A stretch of 64,000 nucleotides of DNA from contig CAYLUN010000004.1 of the NCBI GenBank assembly GCA_964386865.1, forward strand, positions 1-64,000, written 5' to 3'. A program made the position numbers and the translations under genes. Below, piece by piece: positions 43,355 to 53,029 of this stretch. The stretch is from CAYLUN01 sp964386865. Lineage in GTDB: Bacteria; Verrucomicrobiota; Kiritimatiellia; RFP12; UBA1067. The stretch's first letter is position 1. Each line of letters starts with the position of its first letter. The notes under the pieces were generated by a model that did no database searches, was not told the DNA's origin, and saw only the letters and a program-made list of their open reading frames with translations.

Positions 43355-44224
43355 ATGATGGAAGACCGGAAAGACGGAGATGAGGAGCGAGAGGGCCTTC
43401 GGCTGGCGGTGGCGCTGACGATCGCGGGCAGCGACAGCGGCGGCAACGCTGGCGTTCAGGCTGATCTGCGCGCGTTCCACGTCTTCGGCGTGCACGGCTG
43501 CACGGTGCTGGCGGCGCTGACCGCGCAGAACCCGGACGGCGTGCGGGCCATCCTGACGGCCGACGCCGCCTTCGTGACGGCGCAGCTGGATGCGGTGCTG
43601 GAGGCGTATGCCGTGACCGCGCTCAAGACGGGCATGCTGTCGAGCCCGGAGGTGATCGAAGCCGTCGCGGACGGACTGGTGTGCCAGGGCCGCATCCTCA
43701 AAGTGGTCGATCCCGTGATGGTGGCGACCAGCGGCGCGAAGCTGCTGCAGGAGGAGGCGTCCGAGCGGCTGACCGCGCGCCTGCTGCCGCTGGCGACGCT
43801 GCTCACGCCCAACCTGCCCGAGGCCGAGGTGCTGGTGGGGCGGCGCGTGGCGACGCGCGAGGAGATGGCCGAGGCCGCTCGTGCGCTGTCCGGCCGCTTC
43901 GGGTGCGCGGTCCTCGTCAAGGGCGGCCACGGGGCGGGCGCCTGCGCGGAGGATGCGCTGTTCGATGGCCGCTCGCTCTGCTGGCTCTCGACGCCGCGGA
44001 TCGCGAATCCGCTCTCTACGCACGGGACGGGGTGTTCGCTCAGCGCGGCGATTACGGCGTCGCTCGCCTGCGGCCGGGATCTGCTGGACGCCGTGGTCGA
44101 AGGCAAGGCCTACGTGTATGAGGCGATCCGCACGGGCGTGCGTGTCGGCGAGCAGGCTGCCGTGCTGGGGACGCCCTCCAGACTGCCCCTTGACGTGGTG
44201 CGGGTGGAGGCGGAGAAGGGATGA
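43355..44224 (+). CDS. thiD: Hydroxymethylpyrimidine / phosphomethylpyrimidine kinase
   Basis: The protein is 289 aa. Two-step phosphorylation of HMP to HMP-PP for thiamin synthesis. The family start ALTIAGSDSGGNAGVQADLRAF, the DPVMVATSGAKLL segment, the LTPNLPEAEVL motif and the anion hole STHGTGCSLSAAI are intact. It is followed by thiC after a 64-bp heptamer spacer. Both are under the TPP riboswitch. Confidence 0.96.
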   Translation: MMEDRKDGDEEREGLRLAVALTIAGSDSGGNAGVQADLRAFHVFGVHGCTVLAALTAQNPDGVRAILTADAAFVTAQLDAVLEAYAVTALKTGMLSSPEVIEAVADGLVCQGRILKVVDPVMVATSGAKLLQEEASERLTARLLPLATLLTPNLPEAEVLVGRRVATREEMAEAARALSGRFGCAVLVKGGHGAGACAEDALFDGRSLCWLSTPRIANPLSTHGTGCSLSAAITASLACGRDLLDAVVEGKAYVYEAIRTGVRVGEQAAVLGTPSRLPLDVVRVEAEKG

Positions 44225-44286
44225 ACTTTCAACGCTCAACGCGCAACTTTCAACGCTCAACTCTAAACTCTGAACCCCGAATTCTC
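44224..44286. repeat. Heptamer array filling the thiD-thiC spacer
   Basis: Nine 7-bp units: AACTTTC, AACGCTC, AACGCGC, AACTTTC, AACGCTC, AACTCTA, AACTCTG, AACCCCG, AATTCTC. It begins on the last base of the thiD stop codon and ends 2 bp before the thiC ATG, so it is the entire spacer. No Shine-Dalgarno is present. Confidence 0.93.
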
Positions 44287-44288
44287 TT

Positions 44289-45584
44289 ATGACACAACTT
44301 CAAGCAGCACAGAACGGACAAATCACGGACGCGATGCGCCGTGTGGCGCAGGATGAGCACGTGAGCCCCGAGCGGGTGCGCGAGGCGGTCGCCAGCGGGC
44401 GGGCGGTGATCCCGCTCAACCCCGCGCACGCCAACGCGCGCCCGGTGGGCGTGGGGCACCTGTTCACGACCAAGGTCAACGCGAACCTCGGGCGGTCCAC
44501 CACGCGCTCCGGCAAGGGCGACGAACTCGAGAAGCTGCAGATCGCGCTGAGCGCGGGGGCGGACTTCGTGATGGATCTGAGCGTCGGCGCCGACTTGCGC
44601 TCGATCCGGCAGGGCATGATGGACGCTTCGCCTGTGCCGCTGGGCACGGTGCCGGTCTACGAGACCATCTCGCGGCTGGAGGGCGACGTGCCGGTGATGA
44701 ACCCCGACCTGCTCCTGCAGGTGATCCGGGAGCAGGCGGAGCAGGGCGTGGACTTCATGACCCTGCACGCCGGGCTGTTGCACGCGCATGTGGATTTGGC
44801 CATGCGGCGCATCATGGGCATCGTCAGCCGCGGCGGGGCGATCATGGCGGAGTGGATGAAGCGGAACAGCGCCGAAAACCCGCTCTACACGCGCTGGGAC
44901 GAGGTGCTGGACATTCTGGTCAAGCACGACGTGACGGTGTCGCTGGGCGACGGGCTGCGGCCCGGGTGCCTGGCGGACGCCAGCGATGCGGCGCAGTTCA
45001 GCGAGCTGGACGTGCTGGGCGAGCTGGTGCGGCGCTGCCGCGCGCGGGGCGTGCAGGTGATGGTGGAGGGGCCCGGGCACGTGCCGTTCAACCAGATCCA
45101 GATGAACATGGAGCGGCAGCAGCAGGTCTGCGACGGCGCGCCCTTCTACGTGTTGGGGCCGGTCGTGACGGACATCGCGCCGGGCTACGACCACATCACG
45201 TCGTGCATCGGCGCGACGGCGGCGGCCACCTACGGCGCGTCGCTGCTCTGCTACGTGACGCCCGCCGAGCACCTGGGGCTGCCGGACGGCGACGAGGTGC
45301 ATCAGGGCGTCATCGCGTACCGCATCGCGGCGCACGCGGGGGACGTGGCGCGGGGCTTGCCTGGCGCGCGCGACCGCGACGACGCCATGTCGCGGGCGCG
45401 GGTGGCCTTCGACTGGGAGGGCCAGTTCAGCCACGCGCTCGACCCTGCGCACGCGCGGGCCCGCTGGCTCAAGACCCGCATGTGCGAAGGCGAGCACACG
45501 GACGACCACTGCTCGATGTGCGGCAAGGAGTTCTGCGCGATGCGCACCTCCCAGCGCATCCGGGACCTGGGCGGGCCGCACTAG
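44289..45584 (+). CDS. thiC: Phosphomethylpyrimidine synthase
   Basis: The protein is 431 aa, the short form of ThiC. Radical SAM conversion of AIR to HMP-P. The non-canonical cluster motif CxxCxxxxC is CSMCGKEFC near the C-terminus. Other conserved runs are PLNPAHANARPVGVG, TVPVYETI, HAGLLHAHV, VEGPGHVPFNQIQMNM and GPVVTDIAPGYDHITSCIG (each in part). Its spacing from thiD and the shared riboswitch show one thiamin operon; thiE, thiG and thiS are not in the window. Confidence 0.97.
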   Translation: MTQLQAAQNGQITDAMRRVAQDEHVSPERVREAVASGRAVIPLNPAHANARPVGVGHLFTTKVNANLGRSTTRSGKGDELEKLQIALSAGADFVMDLSVGADLRSIRQGMMDASPVPLGTVPVYETISRLEGDVPVMNPDLLLQVIREQAEQGVDFMTLHAGLLHAHVDLAMRRIMGIVSRGGAIMAEWMKRNSAENPLYTRWDEVLDILVKHDVTVSLGDGLRPGCLADASDAAQFSELDVLGELVRRCRARGVQVMVEGPGHVPFNQIQMNMERQQQVCDGAPFYVLGPVVTDIAPGYDHITSCIGATAAATYGASLLCYVTPAEHLGLPDGDEVHQGVIAYRIAAHAGDVARGLPGARDRDDAMSRARVAFDWEGQFSHALDPAHARARWLKTRMCEGEHTDDHCSMCGKEFCAMRTSQRIRDLGGPH

Positions 45585-45670
45585 TCGTTGGCAACGAGCA
45601 AGGGGTTGGGCGTTGGCCCCAGGCTGTCCTGTTGCGCGTCGCGGCGGTGGTGTTCCCGGAGTGATCGCGC

Positions 45671-45700
45671 TTGCCACGCGGGCGCGGGGCGGGGTATAGT
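45671..45700 (+). promoter_or_regulatory. Probable sigma-70 promoter of trx
   Basis: TTGCCA (45671-45676), 18 bp, TATAGT (45695-45700), 31 bp before the thioredoxin start codon. Confidence 0.6.
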
Positions 45701-45731
45701 AATCGGCGTCATTCATGAGGAGGGTAAACGT

Positions 45732-46061
45732 ATGGCTGGTAATCTGTTGGAGCTGACGGGCGCAAATTTCGATGCGACGATCGCGAGCGGCGTGACGCTG
45801 GTCGACTTCTGGGCGACCTGGTGCGGACCGTGCCAGATGCAGACGCCGATTCTTGAGCAGCAGGTGATCCCCGCGGTGGCGGGGCGCGCCAAGGTGGCGA
45901 AGGTGAATGTCGACGAGGCCCGCGACCTCGCGGTGCGCTACGGGGTCAAGAGCATCCCGGCGCTCTACATCTTCAAAGATGGGCAGGTGGTGCAGCAGTT
46001 CGTCGGCCTGCAGCGCGGCGACGCGCTGGTCAAGGCCCTCGACGCAGCGGCGGGCGCGTAA
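45732..46061 (+). CDS. trxA: Thioredoxin
   Basis: The protein is 109 aa from ATG 45732 with AGGAGGG 7 nt upstream. The active site is WCGPC (C31, C34) and cis-Pro is in SIPALYIF. Single-domain cytoplasmic thioredoxin of normal length with no signal peptide, donating electrons to ribonucleotide reductase and other proteins. It has its own promoter and precedes rpsT. Confidence 0.95.
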   Translation: MAGNLLELTGANFDATIASGVTLVDFWATWCGPCQMQTPILEQQVIPAVAGRAKVAKVNVDEARDLAVRYGVKSIPALYIFKDGQVVQQFVGLQRGDALVKALDAAAGA

Positions 46062-46079
46062 GTTTTTTGCGCTTACCTG

Positions 46080-46107
46080 TTGACCGTTTCACCAGATTCG
46101 GTATCAT
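46080..46107 (+). promoter_or_regulatory. Probable promoter of rpsT
   Basis: TTGACC (46080-46085), 16 bp, TATCAT (46102-46107), 48 bp before the rpsT ATG. Confidence 0.55.
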
Positions 46108-46155
46108 GTTTGCCTTTCATGTATTCGAAGGCAGAGGATTAAGGAGTTCCGGTTC

Positions 46156-46419
46156 ATGGCGAATATCAAGAGTGCAGTCAAGCGTGCGAAGCAGTCCGAA
46201 GAGAGTCGTTTGCGCAACAAGTCGGTCAAGAGCAGCATCTTGACGGCGCGCAAGAAGGTGCTCGACGCGATCACTTCGGGCAACAAGGAGGAGGCGGCCA
46301 AGCTCTTCCGCGCATACACGTCGACGCTCGACAAGGCGGCTAAAAAGGGCGTGATCGCGAAGAACAACGCCAGCCGCAAGAAGTCCCGCGTGGCGACCAG
46401 CCTGTCCAAGCTGGCGTAA
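46156..46419 (+). CDS. rpsT: 30S ribosomal protein S20
   Basis: The protein is 87 aa, usual length. The S20 pattern is complete: MANIKSAVKRAKQSEESRLRN, VKSSILTARKKV, STLDKAAKKGVIAKNNASRKKSR (in parts). AAGGAG lies about 10 nt before the ATG. It has its own promoter and terminator. Confidence 0.98.
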   Translation: MANIKSAVKRAKQSEESRLRNKSVKSSILTARKKVLDAITSGNKEEAAKLFRAYTSTLDKAAKKGVIAKNNASRKKSRVATSLSKLA

Positions 46420-46453
46420 GGCGCCTGCGGGCCGACGCTGATTATTTTGAAAA

Positions 46454-46488
46454 CCGGTCATCGTACGTGAGTAGGGTGACCGGCTTTT
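46454..46488 (+). terminator. Intrinsic terminator of rpsT
   Basis: CCGGTCA (46454-46460) pairs with TGACCGG (46477-46483), then CTTTTGTGTTT. It lies 34 bp after the rpsT stop. Confidence 0.8.
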
Positions 46489-46509
46489 GTGTTTCCGGGA
46501 GAGGCACGG

Positions 46510-47169
46510 ATGCGCGAGCTGACGGTCACCGATCTGGGGCGTGACGCGGGCTACGCCGAGGTGCTGGCGCTGCAGGAGCGGCTCCACGCGCAGCGGGTGG
46601 CGGGCGAGATTCCCGACACGCTGCTGCTGCTCGAGCACCGGGCGGTCTACACGCTGGGCCGCTCGGCTGCGGCGGAGAACGTCCTGTTCTCCGAGGAGTC
46701 GCTGCGCCAGGCGGGCATTGAGCGGGCGGTGACCTCGCGCGGGGGCGACGTGACCTACCACGGGCCGGGGCAGCTCGTGGGCTATCCGATCGTGCACTTG
46801 GGCGAGCTGGGGCGGCGGGTCCTGGAGTACGTCGACGGGCTGGAGGAGGCGCTGATTCGGGTTGCGGCCTCGTACGGCGTGCGGGCGGGGCGCGACGCGC
46901 GCAACCGCGGCGTGTGGGTGGGCGACAGCAAGCTGGCGGCGCTGGGGATCCGCGTGGCGCACCAGGTGACCATGCACGGTTTCGCGCTCAACGTCAATAC
47001 GCGGCTGGACGACTACCGCGGGATCGTGGCGTGCGGCCTGCGCGGCGCGGGCGTCACATCGCTCGGGCGCCTGCTGGGGCGGACGCTCGACATGGGCGAG
47101 GTGAAGGCCCGCGCGGCCGAGGCGCTCCGGTCGGTATTTGGGTACGAGGGGCCTGAAACGGGAAACTAG
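46510..47169 (+). CDS. lipB: Octanoyl-[acyl carrier protein] transferase
   Basis: The protein is 219 aa from ATG 46510. It transfers octanoyl from ACP to lipoyl domains. Motifs are LLLLEHRAVYTLGRSA, SRGGDVTYHGPGQLVGYPI, catalytic K141 (GDSKLAALGIR), HGFALNVNTRLD and catalytic C175 (GIVACGLRGAGVTSL). The last codons (ETGN stop) are read from a heptamer array, so its exact C-terminus may vary between strains. Confidence 0.95.
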   Translation: MRELTVTDLGRDAGYAEVLALQERLHAQRVAGEIPDTLLLLEHRAVYTLGRSAAAENVLFSEESLRQAGIERAVTSRGGDVTYHGPGQLVGYPIVHLGELGRRVLEYVDGLEEALIRVAASYGVRAGRDARNRGVWVGDSKLAALGIRVAHQVTMHGFALNVNTRLDDYRGIVACGLRGAGVTSLGRLLGRTLDMGEVKARAAEALRSVFGYEGPETGN

Positions 47170-47203
47170 AAACTCGAAACGGGAAGCGGGAAACGTGAAA
47201 CCG
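47155..47203. repeat. Heptamer array containing the lipB stop and the next start codon
   Basis: Seven 7-bp units: GAAACGG, GAAACTA, GAAACTC, GAAACGG, GAAGCGG, GAAACGT, GAAACCG. The lipB stop (47167-47169) and the GTG start of the membrane protein (47195) both lie inside it. Confidence 0.92.
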
Positions 47204-47722
47204 AAGATAAACGAGGCGATGAGGACGTGGCTGAGAGGCGTGCTCGAGGTCGTGGCGGCCATCGTTTTGGTGCCGCAGGTGTTCGTCTTCTGCTATTTCT
47301 TCCGCTACTTCTTTTTGAGCGGCTCCGTGCTGGTGCTGCTGAAGGCGCTGTCCGTTTACGCGCTGACGATCTCCTGGGTGTCTGCGCCCTACCTCGCGGC
47401 GCTGGCGCTTGCGGTCAAGGTGCTGATCCGCGTCAGGGTCCGGTGGTCGGCGACGTTGCTGGCCGGCGTGGTGGGGGGCTACGGATGGGTGGCGGCCTGG
47501 AACCTGCTCGTGTACGACCGCGCCTTTTCCTATGTGGGGTCGGCGCTGCCGATCCTGCTGTGCAGCCTGTGTTTCGCGGGCTACGCGGCGGCCCGCGCGC
47601 TGTATCTCGACAGCCTGCTGCCGATCAAGCCCGAGCCCCGCGCGAAGGCGGGGGCGGGAGGCGCTGAAGCGGCCGCCGACCGCGAGGCGACTGGCGCGCC
47701 GCAGGAAGGGAATGCGCCTTGA
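47195..47722 (+). CDS. Four-helix membrane protein of unknown function
   Basis: The protein is 175 aa if the GTG at 47195, inside the heptamer array, is the start; ATG 47219 is the alternative but has no usable ribosome site. Four hydrophobic stretches are visible: VLEVVAAIVLVPQVFVFCYFF, a second around LVLLKALSVYALTISWVSAP, a third around ATLLAGVVGGYGWVAAWNLL, and a fourth around LPILLCSLCFAGYAAARALY (each quoted in part). The hydrophilic Ala/Glu tail ends GAPQEGNAP. I recognise no family. It directly follows lipB. Confidence 0.65.
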   Translation: MKPKINEAMRTWLRGVLEVVAAIVLVPQVFVFCYFFRYFFLSGSVLVLLKALSVYALTISWVSAPYLAALALAVKVLIRVRVRWSATLLAGVVGGYGWVAAWNLLVYDRAFSYVGSALPILLCSLCFAGYAAARALYLDSLLPIKPEPRAKAGAGGAEAAADREATGAPQEGNAP

Positions 47723-47820
47723 CGCGACCGGGCATCCGTGCTATTGCTATACGGTACGATTAAACGTGGCTTCGGCCCCGTAGGGAACGGGCGCGCGGGA
47801 CACGAGGGAGACGCCAGAAC

Positions 47821-48780
47821 ATGAAAAGACGGGACTTTCTGACGGCCTCGGCGGTTGCCGGGGTGGCGACGGTGTGCGGGACGCAGCGGGCGGCCGCCCA
47901 GGAGCCGTCGGGCGGCGGGATGCCGAAGCTGGCGCCGCCGGAGAAGCCGGCGCAGCTGAACCTCTGCCTGCAGTGGGGGGCGATCCCGGGCGGCGAGATC
48001 AAGGAGAAGCTAGACTTTCTGGAGCAGAACGGGTTCGGTGCGGTCGAGATCCAGTCGGGCGACTGGCCGGTCAAGAACTGCGACGCGATGATTGAGGCGA
48101 TGAAGGGGCGCAAGCTGTTTATCGCCACCGCCTGCGGCCCGAGCGATTTTTCGTACGCTGAAGCTGACAAGCGCGAGGCGGAGGTGCAGAAGTTCCTGCC
48201 GGTGATCGAAGCGCTGGGCAAGATGAAGTCGGTGGGCCTGATCCTCTGCCCCGCGCGCGGCAAGCTGAGCGAGCCCGGCCGGCTGAGCGCGAAGGAGCTG
48301 CGCAAGGACTTCGTCGAGAGCACCGGCAAGCGGCTGGCGGAGCATGCGGCCAAGAACGGCACGTCGATTGTTTTGGAGCCGCTGCGCCGCAATGAGACGC
48401 CGTTCCTGCGTCAGGTGGCGGATGGCGCGCGGATGGCGGCCGACATCGGCCCCGGCGCGACCGTGATGGGCGACTTCTGGCACATGGGGCTGGAGGAGAC
48501 GAGCTTCATGGGCGCCTTCATCTGCGCGGGCAAGCTGCTTTCGCACGTCCACATCGCAGGGCTGAAGGAGCGGATCATCCCCGGCGTGCACCCGGACGCG
48601 GACAACTACGTGGACGGCTTCAAGGGCCTCAAGCTGATCGGCTACCGCGGCGCGGTCAGCTTCGAAGGCGGCTGGCCCAAGGATCCGAGCGACCCGAAGA
48701 AGGGCCTCCCGCAGGAGGAGAAGACCAAGCTGATCCTCAACATGGTCAAGCTGCTGCGCGACCAGTGGGCGCAGGCGTGA
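47821..48780 (+). CDS. Tat-exported xylose-isomerase-like TIM barrel (sugar phosphate isomerase/epimerase family)
   Basis: The protein is 319 aa. The Tat signal is MKRRDFLTASAVAGVATVCG. The AP-endonuclease-2/xylose-isomerase-like barrel shows LCLQWGAIPGG, LEQNGFGAVEIQSG, SIVLEPLRRNETPF (metal-ligand Glu), VMGDFWHM (His/Asp ligand region) and LLSHVHIAGLKE, then AVSFEGGW (last Glu ligand). The family includes hydroxypyruvate isomerase, inosose dehydratase and sugar epimerases. The next gene is a Tat-exported Gfo/Idh/MocA oxidoreductase, so the two may catalyse sequential oxidation and epimerisation outside the cytoplasm. A TTGACG at 47719-47724 with weak downstream TATTGC could be its promoter. 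Confidence 0.85.
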   Translation: MKRRDFLTASAVAGVATVCGTQRAAAQEPSGGGMPKLAPPEKPAQLNLCLQWGAIPGGEIKEKLDFLEQNGFGAVEIQSGDWPVKNCDAMIEAMKGRKLFIATACGPSDFSYAEADKREAEVQKFLPVIEALGKMKSVGLILCPARGKLSEPGRLSAKELRKDFVESTGKRLAEHAAKNGTSIVLEPLRRNETPFLRQVADGARMAADIGPGATVMGDFWHMGLEETSFMGAFICAGKLLSHVHIAGLKERIIPGVHPDADNYVDGFKGLKLIGYRGAVSFEGGWPKDPSDPKKGLPQEEKTKLILNMVKLLRDQWAQA

Positions 48781-48785
48781 TTTGC

Positions 48786-48845
48786 AGGGGCGGGCCGCAG
48801 CGCCTGCCCGTCATCGGTGTAGGGGCGGGCCGCAGCGCCTGCCCG
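48786..48845. repeat. Tandem duplicate of a 25-bp hairpin
   Basis: Two identical 25-bp copies (48786-48810 and 48821-48845), each of the form AGGGGCGGGC-CGCA-GCGCCTGCCCG, able to fold as a hairpin. They fill the 87-bp spacer between the TIM-barrel gene and the oxidoreductase. The AGGGGCG start recalls the hairpins in the rnf operon. Confidence 0.85.
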
Positions 48846-48867
48846 CAATAAAAAGGGGAGAGAGAGA

Positions 48868-50133
48868 ATGCAGAATCGTCGTGAGTTCATCAAGGGTTCG
48901 AGCGTGTTCGCGGCCATGATGGCGGCTGCGCCGACCATCGTTGTGGGGCAGGGTGCCGCACGCGTGTTCAAGGTGGGTTTGGTCGGCTGCGGCGGGCGCG
49001 GGACGGGCGCGGCCGGGCAAATCGTTGAGGCGGCCAAGGCCCTCGGGCACGAAGCCAAGATCGTGGCGTTCGCGGATTTCTTCGAAGACAAGGCCAAGGG
49101 CGCGGCCAAGAAGTTTGGCGGCGACGAGAAGCTGGCGTTCGGCGGGGCGAACGCGTACAAGAAGGTAATGGAGAGCGGGTGCGAGATCGTGATCTTGGCG
49201 ACGCCTCCGGCCTTCCGCCCGATCCACTTCGAAGCCGCGGTCAAGGCGGGCAAGCACGTGTTCGCCGAGAAGCCGGTGGCCGTGGACGGCGCGGGCATCC
49301 GCCAGTTCCTCGCGGCGGCGGCCGAAGCCAAGGCCAAGAAGCTGGCCGTCGTGGCCGGCACGCAGCGCCGCCACCAGGCCGGCTACCTGAAGCAGGCCAA
49401 GGCGCTCAAGGAAGGCAAGATCGGCGCCGTGCTCGGCGGCGCGGTGTATTGGAACGGCACGGTGCCGTGGACGCGCATGCGCCGTCCGGAGGACACCAAC
49501 GCCTCGTACCTGTGCAACAACTGGGTGAACTGGACCGAGATGTCGGGCGACCACATCGTCGAGCAGCACGTGCACAACATCGACGTCGCCAACTGGTTCA
49601 TCGGCCGCTTCCCGAAGACCGCGACGGGCTTCGGCGGCCGCGCGCGCCGCAAGACGGGCAACCAGTTCGACTTCTTCAGCATCGACTTCGACTACGACGA
49701 CGGCGTGCACATCCACAGCATGTGCCGCCAGATCAGCGGGACCTCAGGCCGCGTCAGCGAGACGTTCCGCACGGCGGACGCCGAGATCTCGGGCGGCGGC
49801 AAGGTCACGAAGGGCGGCAAGGACCTTCAGCTTGATCCCGCCGGCGAGGACGGCAACCCGTACGTCATCGAGCACAAGAACCTGCTCAAGGGCATCCTGA
49901 GCGGCGACGTGCTGAACGAGGGTGAGAACGTGGCGATGTCCACGGCCTGCGCCATCATCGGGCGCATGTCCGCCTACACGGGCCAGACCATCCGCATGTC
50001 GGATATCCTGACGAACGACAAGTCCGAGTTCTTCAGCATGAACTGCAAGCCGTCGGCGCTCGACTTCGAGGCCAGCGGCGACGTGGTTCTGCCGGCCGAG
50101 GACGTGGTGGCCATCCCCGGCAAGGACAAGTAA
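48868..50133 (+). CDS. Tat-exported Gfo/Idh/MocA-family oxidoreductase
   Basis: The protein is 421 aa with a GGGGAGAGAGAG stretch before ATG 48868. The Tat signal is NRREFIKGSSVFAAMM. The NAD(P) site is VGLVGCGGRGTGAAGQ; the family EKPV motif is HVFAEKPVAVD. Further conserved features are GTQRRHQAGYL and a NWTEMSGDHIVEQHVHNIDVANWF stretch (in part) whose His residues line the substrate site in relatives. It is less related to the two oxidoreductases at 23-26 kb than those are to each other, by motif comparison. It likely works with the preceding TIM-barrel protein. Confidence 0.88.
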   Translation: MQNRREFIKGSSVFAAMMAAAPTIVVGQGAARVFKVGLVGCGGRGTGAAGQIVEAAKALGHEAKIVAFADFFEDKAKGAAKKFGGDEKLAFGGANAYKKVMESGCEIVILATPPAFRPIHFEAAVKAGKHVFAEKPVAVDGAGIRQFLAAAAEAKAKKLAVVAGTQRRHQAGYLKQAKALKEGKIGAVLGGAVYWNGTVPWTRMRRPEDTNASYLCNNWVNWTEMSGDHIVEQHVHNIDVANWFIGRFPKTATGFGGRARRKTGNQFDFFSIDFDYDDGVHIHSMCRQISGTSGRVSETFRTADAEISGGGKVTKGGKDLQLDPAGEDGNPYVIEHKNLLKGILSGDVLNEGENVAMSTACAIIGRMSAYTGQTIRMSDILTNDKSEFFSMNCKPSALDFEASGDVVLPAEDVVAIPGKDK

Positions 50134-50254
50134 GTCGCACGGACGCGTGAGGCGTCGGACGGCTCGCGGGGGCGCGCGCCCGTGAACTCCCACCGGGGTT
50201 CGGGGCGCCGTCCCGGCGAGCTTTTGCATGGCCCGGCGCGCGCCGGAAGTCCGC

Positions 50255-50308
50255 TTGACTTTCCCGGGTGGATCGGATACAGTCAAACCCTCATTTTCCT
50301 GCTATAAT
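50255..50308 (+). promoter_or_regulatory. Two candidate rpoD promoters
   Basis: TTGACT (50255-50260), 17 bp, TACAGT (50278-50283). A second is an extended -10 element TGCTATAAT (50300-50308). They lie 70-120 bp before the chosen rpoD start. The rest of the 245-bp spacer is GC-rich and shows no gene. Confidence 0.6.
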
Positions 50309-50378
50309 AGGTGAAGTCTATCAAAAAACGATGGCGACGCCTCTTTTTCGGTCGCATAAAATGGGAAAAAGGGAACCG

Positions 50379-52448
<2,070 letters not shown>

Positions 52449-52586
52449 TGCGGGCGCGGCGCCGCGTGCGAGCGGGGCGCCTCCGCGGGCCTGGTCACCA
52501 ACCTGTTGCGTGACGTCAGGTTTTGCAGTGCGATCCTCCGGCAGAGTCGGGCGGACAACCCAAAGAAGTGAACCAAGGAGGTTCTT

Positions 52587-52976
52587 TTGCAGAATGTGTT
52601 CATGACATACCCCGTGCTGTGCGGCACGTCGGTGGGACTGGCGGCAGGGCTGCTGGTCGGTTACGTGGCCGGCAAGTTCGGCTGCCCCAGCGGGTACGTG
52701 GATCCCGACAGCGACGGCGACTGCATCGAGATCTACGTCGGCAACCTGAGCTACGACATGACCGAGGCGCAGATGCGCAAGGAGTTCGAAAAGTTCGGCG
52801 TGGTCAAGTCCGCCCGCATCATCTCGAACCGGTTCAACCACAAGTCCAAGGGCTTCGGGTTCGTGGAGATGCCGAACCGCCCCGAGGCTGAGGCGGCCGT
52901 CAAGGCGCTGCACGACAAGGACGTCCTCGGACGTAAGCTGCGCGTGAACGAAGCCAAAAACAAGTCGCGCGAGTAA
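52587..52976 (+). CDS. Membrane-anchored RRM RNA-binding protein
   Basis: The protein is 129 aa with TTG start at 52587, chosen because AAGGAGG lies 5 nt upstream; ATG 52602 would be 15 nt later. Residues 9-29 form one hydrophobic helix (VLCGTSVGLAAGLLVGYVAG), then an acidic linker with Cys33 and Cys46. Residues 47-122 are a complete RRM: RNP2 IYVGNL (49-54) and RNP1 KGFGFVEM (88-95). Bacterial RRM proteins are usually soluble, Gly-rich and cold-induced; a membrane anchor is unusual. It follows rpoD by 138 bp and has its own terminator. Confidence 0.85.
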   Translation: MQNVFMTYPVLCGTSVGLAAGLLVGYVAGKFGCPSGYVDPDSDGDCIEIYVGNLSYDMTEAQMRKEFEKFGVVKSARIISNRFNHKSKGFGFVEMPNRPEAEAAVKALHDKDVLGRKLRVNEAKNKSRE

Positions 52977-52982
52977 CCCTAG

Positions 52983-53012
52983 AGCGTCCCGGCGACGGGG
53001 CGCTTCTTTTTT
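52983..53012 (+). terminator. Intrinsic terminator after the RRM gene
   Basis: AGCGTCCC (52983-52990) pairs with GGGGCGCT (52997-53004), including one G-U pair, followed by TCTTTTTT. Confidence 0.85.
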
Positions 53013-53029
53013 CACGAGGACGCGGCGGC

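Noticed and set aside
46040..46080. Terminator after the thioredoxin gene (GCGCGTAAG then T6 then GCGC)
   Set aside because: The T run lies in the loop, not after the stem, so it does not fit an intrinsic terminator.
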